Assembly: GCF_002159265.1 (NCBI RefSeq)
Contig: NZ_NFHG01000008.1
Span: 1 to 64,000 of the forward strand
Origin: Flavonifractor sp. An82
GTDB lineage: Bacteria; Bacillota; Clostridia; Oscillospirales; Oscillospiraceae
DNA length: 64,000 bases
Reading direction: 5' to 3'
Shown: one piece after another, positions 34,950-42,746 of the stretch
How the letters are laid out: each line of letters opens with the position of its first letter
How positions within the stretch are numbered: the stretch's first letter is position 1
Notes under the pieces: model-generated
The model's database searches: none
What the model saw: the letters and a program-made list of their open reading frames with translations, nothing else
What the model was told of the DNA's origin: nothing
Position numbers and translations under genes: made by a program

Positions 34950-35019
34950 ACCAGTTCCTCTTCTTTCGGTGTTCTCAAAGGGGTGCACTATCCCCGTAGA
35001 ATCGTACAAAGGTAACTAT

Positions 35020-35048
35020 AGCATACCCTCCAAAGATATTCAAGTCAA
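35020..35048 (-). promoter_or_regulatory. Promoter for ktrB-ktrA
   Basis: TTGACT (35043-35048) and TATGCT (35020-35025), minus strand, are spaced by 17 bases. It implies a leader of about 270 bases before ktrB. Confidence 0.65.
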
Positions 35049-35168
35049 CGATTTTTATACGTCCCACCCCAATTTCCTACCTTATATATAAAAAGCAAAT
35101 GAGACCTCCCCAGCTCTCTCCTGCAACTTTAACAGATTTCGCCAGTTGTTCCCAACATACGTTTTCTC

Positions 35169-35221
35169 TTGACAAAAGAGGTTTATTGCGATAAACTCCA
35201 ATTAGGTTTATTGCGATAAAT
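35169..35221 (+). promoter_or_regulatory. blaI promoter with two operator palindromes
   Basis: TTGACA (35169-35174) and TAAACT (35192-35197) are 17 bases apart. GTTTATTGCGATAAAC (35181-35196) is a palindrome covering the spacer and -10, and a near-identical copy (35206-35221, last base T) lies 25 bases further on. The layout fits autorepression by the BlaI-type regulator encoded just downstream. Confidence 0.8.
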
Positions 35222-35244
35222 CTTTCATTGGAAAGGAGGTTCCC

Positions 35245-35598
35245 ATGGAAAAGCTATTCGACAGCGAATACCGGCTCATGCAGGTACTGTGGGACAGCGG
35301 TCCCGTCAATTCCACCCATCTTGTGGCCCTGTGCCAGCAGCAGCTGGGCTGGAACAAGTCCACCACCTACACGGTGCTGCGCAAGCTGAAGAGCAAGGGG
35401 GCGGTACTCCACCAAAACGCTGTGGTCACCCCCGTCCTGACTCGGGCCCAGGCGGTACGGATGGAAGGAGAGGAACTGGAAAAACTGGCCGGCGGCCTCT
35501 CCCCCTTTCTCACCGCCTTCCTCAGCGGCCGCAGGCTGACCCTGGAGGAGGCAGAGTCCCTCAAGGCCCTCATCGACCGCAACATGGAGGAGGGATGA
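35245..35598 (+). CDS. BlaI/MecI/CopY family transcriptional repressor
   Basis: A 117-residue winged-helix repressor: FDSEYRLMQVLWDSGPVNSTHLVALC, then the recognition helix in NKSTTYTVLRKLKSKGAV. C-terminal residues dimerise and include the region normally cleaved or released on induction. AAAGGAGG precedes the ATG. It is followed after 3 bases by an M56 peptidase gene, the usual sensor partner. No beta-lactamase gene is nearby, so the target is unknown. Confidence 0.92.
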   Translation: MEKLFDSEYRLMQVLWDSGPVNSTHLVALCQQQLGWNKSTTYTVLRKLKSKGAVLHQNAVVTPVLTRAQAVRMEGEELEKLAGGLSPFLTAFLSGRRLTLEEAESLKALIDRNMEEG

Positions 35599-35601
35599 TC
35601 C

Positions 35602-36602
35602 ATGGAACTGCTGATTCCCACGGTCCTCTGGAGCACCAATCTGGGACTCATGCTGGGCTTTACCTTCGGCGTGCTGATCCTGCTGCGGCCAATCACCCGG
35701 CGGCTGCTGCGGCCCAAGCACCAGGTGATATTGTGGTTTGCCGGGTGGATCATGGGATTTACCATGTCTCTGTACACCACCTGCGGCTGGCTCCCTCTGC
35801 CCCTTACCTTCCGTGGCCTGCTGATGCCCAAGGGGGCCATACCGGGACAGCCCGCCTTCCTGGCCCTGGCCTCCGATCCGGGGCAGGCGGAGGTTCTCTC
35901 CCGGGGCAGCCTGCTCCCCCTGCCCCTCAGCGACAGAGCCGCCCAAATCCTGACCATCATTTGGCTGGTCTTTTTGTGGCGCTGGTGGCGGCGTGGCTGT
36001 TTCAGGACTTCCGGCTGCGGCAGATCATGCAGCGGGGAACCGTCCTGCCCCAGGAAAGCTTGTCCGCCTACGACCTGGTGCCCGATACAGCAGTCTATCT
36101 CTGCCCCGGTCTGCCCACCAGCTTTGCACGGTATGGCGCTGCCTTCTCCATCGCAGACGAGCGGCACCTCATCTGTCTCCAGAAGGAGCTGCCGCCGGAA
36201 CAGATGCGCCTGGTGCTCCTCCACGAGTGCGCCCACCTGCGGCTCCATCACGCCTGGTTCAAAGCCATCATGATGATGGTGGTGACCCTGAACTTCGCCT
36301 GGAATCCCCTGATCTGGGCGGCCTACCGGCTGACCTGCCGGGATATGGAGCTGGCCTGCGATGAGGCCGTCATGGAGCAACTCTCTCCCACCGACCGCCG
36401 GAACTATGCCCGGGCCCTGGTGGAGCTGGGCTCCGGCCGCTGTCTGTGGGGCGGCACGGCCTCCTTCAGCGAGTGCGACACGGTGCTGCGGGTCAAGCGG
36501 CTGGTAAACTGGCAGCCCTGGACCCCCGGCAGCAATGCCCGCTCCCTGGTACTGACCGTCCTGCTCATCCTGTTTTTCTTCTGCGGGGGCTCGCCGCTGT
36601 GA
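35602..36602 (+). pseudogene. BlaR1/MecR1-like M56 membrane metallopeptidase, frameshifted
   Basis: The 5' frame (from 35602) encodes two or three membrane segments (VLWSTNLGLMLGFTFGVLILL) and reaches LTIIWLVF; the protein then continues in another frame as VALVAAWLFQDFRLRQIM. The second part holds the zinc motif HECAH in LLHECAHLRLHH and the third ligand region MELACDEAVMEQL, and ends in a last membrane helix at 36602. The switch is at a run of five T (35971-35975); one added T gives a continuous protein of about 333 residues. No penicillin-sensor domain is present. A real null allele or a homopolymer error. Confidence 0.85.
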
Positions 36603-36620
36603 GCCTCAAGCCTGTCCGCC

Positions 36621-36649
36621 TTGTCTTTCCCCATGGATCATGGTATCAT
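36621..36649 (+). promoter_or_regulatory. Promoter of the WYL regulator gene
   Basis: TTGTCT (36621-36626) and TATCAT (36644-36649) have 17-base spacing. The spacer and -10 contain overlapping short palindromes (CATGGATCATG, ATGGTATCAT) that could serve as an operator. Confidence 0.5.
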
Positions 36650-36689
36650 GATGCAAAGCCCATTTGATCCAGTACAGGGAGGGTTGGCC

Positions 36690-38009
36690 ATGTCCGATAC
36701 CGTGCCCAAGCGGGAAAAGAAGCCCTACAGCAACTCCTATCACAGTCTGGAGGCCATCTGGTCCGTCCTGCGGCGGTACGCCAGCCGGGAGCACCCGCTT
36801 ACCGTCAAGGAGATCCACAACTATCTGCGGCAGATGGGAGAGGACGCCCCTTCCCAGGCCACTCTGGCCCGGCTGCTGCCCCAGGGCAAGGGGGTCATGG
36901 ACGCCCTCTACCCCGGCCAGCTGGCGGAGGCCGACCGCCCAGGCGGGCTGGACGCCTACCAGGAGGGGGATACCCTCCACATCGTGGTGGAGATCCCCCA
37001 GGGGCAGGTGCTGGCCAAGGACAATCTGGCGGTGGAGGCCGCCCCTGTCCCCTTCCGGGTCCCCTCCTACTCCACCATCGAAAAGCAGCTGAAGGAGGGA
37101 ATCCCCTTCGATCTGCACACCTTTCCCTTCCGGCTGCGCTGCGTGGCCCAGGTCCCCGGCGGCAAGCCGGGCAAGGTGCGTCTCATCCCCTATGACAAAT
37201 ATGAGGACACCATGCTGGACCCGGATCGCCGGAACAACACCCCCCGGCGGTACTATCTGTCCAATGTTCTCACCGAGGGGGAGTGGCGGATCTTCTCCGA
37301 CCTGATCCAGGTCTATCCCTTTGTCACCGAGACCCAGGCCAGGAAGTTTCTCACGGTACTCAACCGGCTGCGCCCTCGCCCCACCCAGCCGCCCCCCAGC
37401 CGCTATGCCTACCGGCGAGGCAACGGGGCCCTCTTCCAGAGCATTGGCATTCTGGACGAGGCCATCCGGGCCGGGCGCAAGGTAGCCCTGACCTACGGGG
37501 AATACCGGCTCAGGCAGGTGAAGGGCCGCTGGACCCCGGTGCTCGTCCCCAGAGCCGCCAACAGCCGGCTGGAGGTGGAACCCTATGCCCTTATGTGGTC
37601 CAACGGCAACTATTATCTGGTGGCCAGGCACCGGGGCATGATGAACCTGCGGGTGGACCGCATTCTGGAGGCCGTCCCCCTGAATGAGTCCTTCTCTCCG
37701 CCCGCCGACTTTGACCCGGTGGCCTACCGGGACAGCTCCCCCGTCATGTACCCCGGGGAGCGCACCTTTGTGCGGATGAAGTGCAGCACCAGTCTGATCA
37801 ACACCCTGGTAGACTTCTTCGGCTCCCTGCCCCAGTACGCCACCCCCGGCCAGGACGGCTGGGTGGAAGTGACCATGTCCATCGCCCCCAGCGGGCTGAA
37901 GCTCTTTGCCCTCCAGTACGCCGATCGGGTGGAGGTGCTGGAGCCCCAGTCCCTCCGCCGGGAGATCCTGGCCACCCTGGAGCAGGCCGCCCGGGTCTAT
38001 CGCTCCTAA
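36690..38009 (+). CDS. WYL-domain transcriptional regulator
   Basis: A 439-residue regulator. An N-terminal winged helix (about 10-70: YHSLEAIWSVLRRYASREHPLTVKEIHNYL) precedes a WYL domain at about 245-330 with ARKVALTYGEYRL and PYALMWSNGNYYLVARH, the usual W-Y-L core here reading Y-Y-L. A C-terminal WCX-like region follows. The start at 36690 has GGGAGG upstream. WYL proteins sense nucleic acid or nucleotide ligands and often control defence islands or repair genes. The AAA+ ATPase gene follows after 56 bases. Confidence 0.88.
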   Translation: MSDTVPKREKKPYSNSYHSLEAIWSVLRRYASREHPLTVKEIHNYLRQMGEDAPSQATLARLLPQGKGVMDALYPGQLAEADRPGGLDAYQEGDTLHIVVEIPQGQVLAKDNLAVEAAPVPFRVPSYSTIEKQLKEGIPFDLHTFPFRLRCVAQVPGGKPGKVRLIPYDKYEDTMLDPDRRNNTPRRYYLSNVLTEGEWRIFSDLIQVYPFVTETQARKFLTVLNRLRPRPTQPPPSRYAYRRGNGALFQSIGILDEAIRAGRKVALTYGEYRLRQVKGRWTPVLVPRAANSRLEVEPYALMWSNGNYYLVARHRGMMNLRVDRILEAVPLNESFSPPADFDPVAYRDSSPVMYPGERTFVRMKCSTSLINTLVDFFGSLPQYATPGQDGWVEVTMSIAPSGLKLFALQYADRVEVLEPQSLRREILATLEQAARVYRS

Positions 38010-38020
38010 AATTTGAAACG

Positions 38021-38073
38021 GCGCCCATGGTACCATGACCTCACAGAGAAAAAGGAGGTCTTGCCATGGGCGC
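38021..38073 (+). promoter_or_regulatory. Inverted repeat that masks the start codon of the AAA+ gene
   Basis: GCGCCCATGG (38021-38030) is a perfect inverted repeat of CCATGGGCGC (38064-38073), which contains the ATG at 38066. The loop holds AAGGAGG and the palindrome CATGGTACCATG (38026-38037) overlaps the left arm. If the RNA starts upstream, this fold would hide the start codon. Confidence 0.55.
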
Positions 38074-39931
38074 TTCATTTGAGTTTACCCCCTATCGTTT
38101 TGTATTGCCCCAGCTGAAAAAGCAGTATCTGGGCACACAGGGCCAGCTGGCCCAATACATCCCCTACCGACTGGAAAATGACCTGACCCCGGAGGCCATC
38201 CGGGCCGAACTGACCCGCATCCCCCACATGGCCCGGCTAGCGGAGCAGCTGGACCTGTCCCGGCGGCTCTATCTGCTGCAAAGCACCGATCCGGAGGCGC
38301 TCCTGCTGGCTGCAGAGTACATCGGCACCTTCTTTCGGCTGTCCGATCCCGACTCCTGCGCCTATCGGCAGGATTTTATGGAAGATGAGGCGGAAGAAGC
38401 AGAGGAATGGCGGGACGGTGACCCCAACTTCATGACCTTCGACTTTAACACCAATCTGCCCTATGTGGACGCCTGCGAGGTAAGTGCAATTTACGGCGAG
38501 AACACCCCGGATTTCGGCTTTGCAGGCCAGTTTTATCGCCCGGAGGCCTCCCCCCGCCGGGCTCCCTGGTGGACCATGTCGAAGGACGCCCCCCTGTGCG
38601 TGGCGGCCAACGACATCCTGACCAAGCTGGCCGGTCCCATCTCCGCCATGGCAGAGCGCTCCCCTGTGATCATCCTCTGTCACATCCAGTCCCACCACGA
38701 TATGGAGGAAGTCCAACTGGATTTCGATTACATTGCAGACCAGCGCAAATTGCTGGCAGAGCTGGCCTTCGATCTGGAGACTGAGCTGATCCAGCTGGAC
38801 GCCTCCGCCGCCGACTCCCCTTACCGCCGGGAGATCCTGCTCCAGCTGGCCGCCCAGGCCGGTGCCCCCCTGGACAAGCCGGAGGACGGGGGGACCATCC
38901 TCAATCTCATTGCCAACTACTGCGGCGACGCCAGCAACGCCACCCTCTCCAAGGCCGTCCAGAACGCCCTGCTCCGCCGGAAGGAGTCCGGCCCCCTGAC
39001 CGTCCAGGATTTCCAATATCTGGCGGTGCTGTTTGAGAGCAGGGAAAATCGTCGGTCCAAACAGAAGTTTCAGAAGCTGGTGGGGCAAAAAGAGGTGCGG
39101 CGGCAGTTGACGGAGTTGGTGGCCTGCATGGACTTTCAAAAAAAGCGGAGTACCATGGGCCTGCCCGCCGACCCCCTCCACTACACCTTTGCCTTCCTGG
39201 GGGCGCCGGGCACAGGCAAGACCACCTGGGCCCGCTGGCTGGCCAGGGAGATGGAACAGCGCCGGCTGCTGGAAAACACCGAGATGATCTGCCTCAACGC
39301 CGCTGAGCTGAAGGCCAAGTATGTGGGCCACACCACCAGCAAGGTAAAGGCGCTCTTTGACCAGTACGGCGTCATCATCCTGGACGAGGCCTACAGCCTC
39401 ACCGACGGCGACAACGGGGACAGCTTCGGCTCCGAGGCCCTGGCCCAGCTGTGTGTGGAGCTGGAAAACCACGGCACCGACCGCCTGGTGATCTTCGCCG
39501 GATACGGCGGGGCCAGCGACCCCAGCGACAACCGAATGCTCCGCTTCCTCCAGTCCAACCCCGGCATCAACAGCCGCATCTCCTTTAAAATCCACTTTCA
39601 GAACTACCAGGCGGAGGAGCTGGCGGAGGTCTTCCGCACCATGCTGACCGCTGGGGGCTACACCCTCCCCCGGGGCTATGTCCGGCCGGTGGTGCAGTTC
39701 TTCCGGCAGAGGATGGACGCCAAGGCCTTCGGCAACTGCCGGGAGGCCCGCAATCTGGCCGACCGGGTCAAGCTCCGGACCGCCGCCCGGCTGGCCGGGC
39801 ACGCCTCCCTTACCAAGGCGGAGGCCTGCCGTATCTCGCTGGCCGACATCCGGCAGGCGGCGGCGGAAATTCTGGCGGAATACCAGGGGCTGGCCCGGGA
39901 GGCTGGCCGCTCCATCGGGTTTGAGCCCTGA
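38066..39931 (+). CDS. CbbX/CfxQ-like AAA+ ATPase with unknown N-terminal domain
   Basis: A 621-residue protein. Residues 1-330 have no recognised fold: mainly helical, with acidic stretches (EDEAEEAEEWRDGD) and a beta-like segment before DLETELIQLDAS. The AAA+ module follows: Walker A GAPGTGKT at about 379-386, pore-like KAKYVGHT, Walker B VIILDEA at about 436, sensor VIFAGYGG and arginine finger NPGINSRI. The C-terminal lid has FGNCREARNLADR, as in CbbX/SpoVK proteins. Such ATPases remodel protein partners. It has the same layout as the gene at 51391, suggesting a common ancestor. Confidence 0.88.
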   Translation: MGASFEFTPYRFVLPQLKKQYLGTQGQLAQYIPYRLENDLTPEAIRAELTRIPHMARLAEQLDLSRRLYLLQSTDPEALLLAAEYIGTFFRLSDPDSCAYRQDFMEDEAEEAEEWRDGDPNFMTFDFNTNLPYVDACEVSAIYGENTPDFGFAGQFYRPEASPRRAPWWTMSKDAPLCVAANDILTKLAGPISAMAERSPVIILCHIQSHHDMEEVQLDFDYIADQRKLLAELAFDLETELIQLDASAADSPYRREILLQLAAQAGAPLDKPEDGGTILNLIANYCGDASNATLSKAVQNALLRRKESGPLTVQDFQYLAVLFESRENRRSKQKFQKLVGQKEVRRQLTELVACMDFQKKRSTMGLPADPLHYTFAFLGAPGTGKTTWARWLAREMEQRRLLENTEMICLNAAELKAKYVGHTTSKVKALFDQYGVIILDEAYSLTDGDNGDSFGSEALAQLCVELENHGTDRLVIFAGYGGASDPSDNRMLRFLQSNPGINSRISFKIHFQNYQAEELAEVFRTMLTAGGYTLPRGYVRPVVQFFRQRMDAKAFGNCREARNLADRVKLRTAARLAGHASLTKAEACRISLADIRQAAAEILAEYQGLAREAGRSIGFEP

Positions 39932-39933
39932 AC

Positions 39934-39977
39934 CAAGGGCCCGGAACGGCACCCGCCGTCCCGGGCCCTTGTTCTTT
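39934..39977 (+). terminator. Terminator after the AAA+ gene
   Basis: CAAGGGCCCGG (39934-39944) pairs with CCGGGCCCTTG (39961-39971), with an inner ACGGC/GCCGT extension, followed by TTCTTTC. It separates the WYL-AAA+ pair from addB. Confidence 0.8.
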
Positions 39978-39997
39978 CGGTATGCGAATGTTATACT
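39969..39997 (+). promoter_or_regulatory. Promoter for addB-addA
   Basis: TTGTTC (39969-39974) and TATACT (39992-39997) are separated by 17 bases and overlap the end of the preceding terminator. The addB start is 32 bases downstream. Confidence 0.7.
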
Positions 39998-40028
39998 GAG
40001 AACACTACCATCATCTGGAGGTGTGTCC

Positions 40029-42746
40029 ATGGAAGCCACCCTTTCTGCCCTGCGCCAGTTCCTGTGTGACGGCGGGTTTGAGTATCTGCTGGTGGTCCCC
40101 GGCCAGTCCATGGGAAAACAGCTGCTGGACCTCTACGCCGCCCGGTTCGGGGGCGTCATGGGTCTGCGAGTGGAGACCCCCGCCACCCTGGCCCAGGAAC
40201 TGTGCGCCCGCCGGGGGATTTCCCGCCCTCTGCTGGGTGACGGTCCCGCCGCCCTGCTGGTCCTCCGCCTGCTGCAAGAGGGCTGCGCCCAGCCCCAACA
40301 GCCGCTGGCCTACTTCTCCGCCCTGGGAGAGAGCTGCCTCACCCTGTCCACCGCCCGGGAGCTGCTGCGGGTCTTTCATCTGCTGGAAGAGGAGGGGCTG
40401 GACGGGCTGCCCGCCCCTCTGCTGACAGAGCCCCGTCTGGCCGATCTGGATCACCTGTACCGCCGGTTCCAGGCAGAAAAGCAGGCCCAGGGCCTGTGGG
40501 ACCGGTTTGACCTGTTCCGGGCCGCCGAAGTCTCAGCGGCGGAGGAACCTCTGTCCATCCCCACCGCCCTCTGCGGCAGCCTCACCGCCCGGGGAGTGGC
40601 GCGCCGCTTTCTGGAGACTGTTTGCCCGGAACCTGCCGTGCTGCCCATCCCCATATGGGACGCCGTGACCCCCACCCCCTCCTTTTGGCTGCCCCAGACC
40701 CCCGCACCCATTGCCGCAACACTCCGCTTTGCCCGGGGCTACGGCCAGGAAAACGAAGCTCTCTTCCCCCTCTACGACCTGTTGGAGCAGGGATATCCCC
40801 TGGGACAGGTGTCCATCGTGTGCACCAGTTCCTCCTATCTGCCTCTGCTGGCCGACCATGCCGCCCGGCTGGGGATCCCTCTGACCCTGGGGGACGGTCT
40901 GCCCCTGGACACCGCCCCCCTGTGTCAGCTGGTGGGGCAGCTGGCCGCCTGGTATCAGGAGGACTGTCCGGTGGAGGGGCTGGCCGACCTCATGGCCGGC
41001 GGGCTGGTCTTTCCCCACGGTGCCGCCCTTCTCCGGTTCCTGCGGAAGTGGAACGCGGGCTTCCGGCTGGAGCGGTATGAATCCTGCTTCCGCCGGGCCC
41101 TGGAGCAGCTGCCCCCCGAGGACGAGAGCGGGCTGCGCACCAATCTGGAGGACTGGCTGGCCCTCACCGACCAGCTCCAAACTCTCTTCCATCCCGATAC
41201 CGCCCCGGCGGAGGGGCTCACCCTGCTGGGCAAGCTGCTCACCCGGTGCTATGTCCGCTTCCATCCCCAGCAGGGGGCGGGGGCCTACGCCGCTTTGATG
41301 GAGCTGGCCGACCAGCTTCTGGCCCAGCAGCGCTGTGCCGCCTTTGCCGATTTTCTGCCCCTGCTGCTGGAGCTGACCTCCACTCGGGTGTGGCAGTCCG
41401 CCTCCCCCAGGGACGGCGCGGTCCATGTCTCCCTGCTGGCCAGGGACGCCCTGCCGGACCGCCCCCACACCTATGTGCTGGGCCTGGGCCGGGACAATCT
41501 CACCGCGCCGGTCTGGGAGTCCCCGCTGCTCCGGGCGGAGGAGCAGGAAGCGATCGGGCTGCCCGCCGCCGACCGGGAGGCGGAGCTTCCCCTCTGCCGT
41601 CTGGCACAACTACTTGCCCTGGCTCAGGGCCAGGTGGTACTCAGCTACCCCTGCTATGACACCGCCCGGATGCTCTCTCTGCCCCCTGCCGCCGCCTACG
41701 AGCAGCTGCGGGGCAACCAGGACGCTCCCCTCTTCGACTACCGGCGGGCTGTGGGCTTCGCCCCCGCCGAGGGCTGGCTGGCCGGAGACGCTCCCGCCCC
41801 CCTGCCCACATATCCGGATACTCCCCTGTCTCTGCCTCAGTTTCTTCAGGAGCACCGCTTCTCCGCCAGCGCCCTGGAGATCGCCCTGGAATGTCCCCGG
41901 CGGTTCTACTTCCAGTATGTGCTGGGCATTCCCCAGCCCGACCGCCCCCTGCTGTCCCACGAGCACTGGCTTGCTCCCAACCAGCTGGGCTCCCTGGTCC
42001 ACCTGGCCCTGGAGCGATACTTCAGCGCCGTCATCGGCGGAACGGCCAGTCCCGACTTTGACGCCCTCTGGCGGGACTGTCTGGCGGAAGCCCAGGAGCA
42101 ATATCCCTGCCTGTCTCCCCAGCTGATGGAGCGGGATGGGCTGCGGGCCCAGGCCATGGCCAGGCAGGCAGTCCGGTATTATACTCAGCAGCAGAACGGC
42201 TCCGTCCCCCTGGCCACCGAGCTGCCCTTTGGAGGAGCGCCGGTACACCGGACAGTGGACGGCACACCCTTCACGCCGCCGGAGGACTTCCGGCTGACGC
42301 TGCAAGACTGCTCCATGCGCTTTGCGGGCACGGTGGACCGGCTGGACAAGCTGCCCACCGGCGGGCTGGCTATTCTGGACTACAAGACCGGCTCCGCCAG
42401 CCGCTTTATCCAGGGCCTGGACCACAAGATCCAGTACTACCTCTATGCCCTGGCAATGGAGCAGCTGCTGGGACAACCGGTGGAGCGGGCCGACTACCTG
42501 CTCCTCTCCCCCGACGGGGTACGGACGGTGACGGTGGACCACCCCGCCCATCAGCCCGACTGCGCCGCCCGGCTGGACGCCCTTTTGAAGGTGCTGGGCG
42601 ACCCGGAATCCATCCGCATGAAGCAGCCGGTGTGGGAAAACGGCGCCTTCACCTGCCCGGAGGAGGGTGAAGGGCGGCAGAAGAAGCTGTCCGCCTGCGC
42701 CGATTACTGTCCCTATGCCGGGATCTGTCAGGAGGTGGACCGATGA
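40029..42746 (+). CDS. addB: AddB-like helicase-nuclease subunit
   Basis: A 905-residue protein, shorter than typical AddB (about 1150). It has the C-terminal PD-(D/E)XK nuclease with ALEIALECPRRFYFQYVLGI and GLAILDYKTGSASRF. Four cysteines, C622, C890, C894 and C900, match the iron-sulfur staple that binds the nuclease domain in AddB. The N-terminal loop VVPGQSMGKQ is a poor Walker A, so ATP binding here is doubtful. GGAGG lies 8 bases before the ATG at 40029. It ends in an ATGA overlap with the AddA gene and should act with it in double-strand break end resection. Confidence 0.88.
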   Translation: MEATLSALRQFLCDGGFEYLLVVPGQSMGKQLLDLYAARFGGVMGLRVETPATLAQELCARRGISRPLLGDGPAALLVLRLLQEGCAQPQQPLAYFSALGESCLTLSTARELLRVFHLLEEEGLDGLPAPLLTEPRLADLDHLYRRFQAEKQAQGLWDRFDLFRAAEVSAAEEPLSIPTALCGSLTARGVARRFLETVCPEPAVLPIPIWDAVTPTPSFWLPQTPAPIAATLRFARGYGQENEALFPLYDLLEQGYPLGQVSIVCTSSSYLPLLADHAARLGIPLTLGDGLPLDTAPLCQLVGQLAAWYQEDCPVEGLADLMAGGLVFPHGAALLRFLRKWNAGFRLERYESCFRRALEQLPPEDESGLRTNLEDWLALTDQLQTLFHPDTAPAEGLTLLGKLLTRCYVRFHPQQGAGAYAALMELADQLLAQQRCAAFADFLPLLLELTSTRVWQSASPRDGAVHVSLLARDALPDRPHTYVLGLGRDNLTAPVWESPLLRAEEQEAIGLPAADREAELPLCRLAQLLALAQGQVVLSYPCYDTARMLSLPPAAAYEQLRGNQDAPLFDYRRAVGFAPAEGWLAGDAPAPLPTYPDTPLSLPQFLQEHRFSASALEIALECPRRFYFQYVLGIPQPDRPLLSHEHWLAPNQLGSLVHLALERYFSAVIGGTASPDFDALWRDCLAEAQEQYPCLSPQLMERDGLRAQAMARQAVRYYTQQQNGSVPLATELPFGGAPVHRTVDGTPFTPPEDFRLTLQDCSMRFAGTVDRLDKLPTGGLAILDYKTGSASRFIQGLDHKIQYYLYALAMEQLLGQPVERADYLLLSPDGVRTVTVDHPAHQPDCAARLDALLKVLGDPESIRMKQPVWENGAFTCPEEGEGRQKKLSACADYCPYAGICQEVDR

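Noticed and set aside
34741-35010. c-di-AMP (ydaO) riboswitch before ktrB
   Set aside because: The characteristic conserved segments of that riboswitch were not found by eye; only a hairpin is present.
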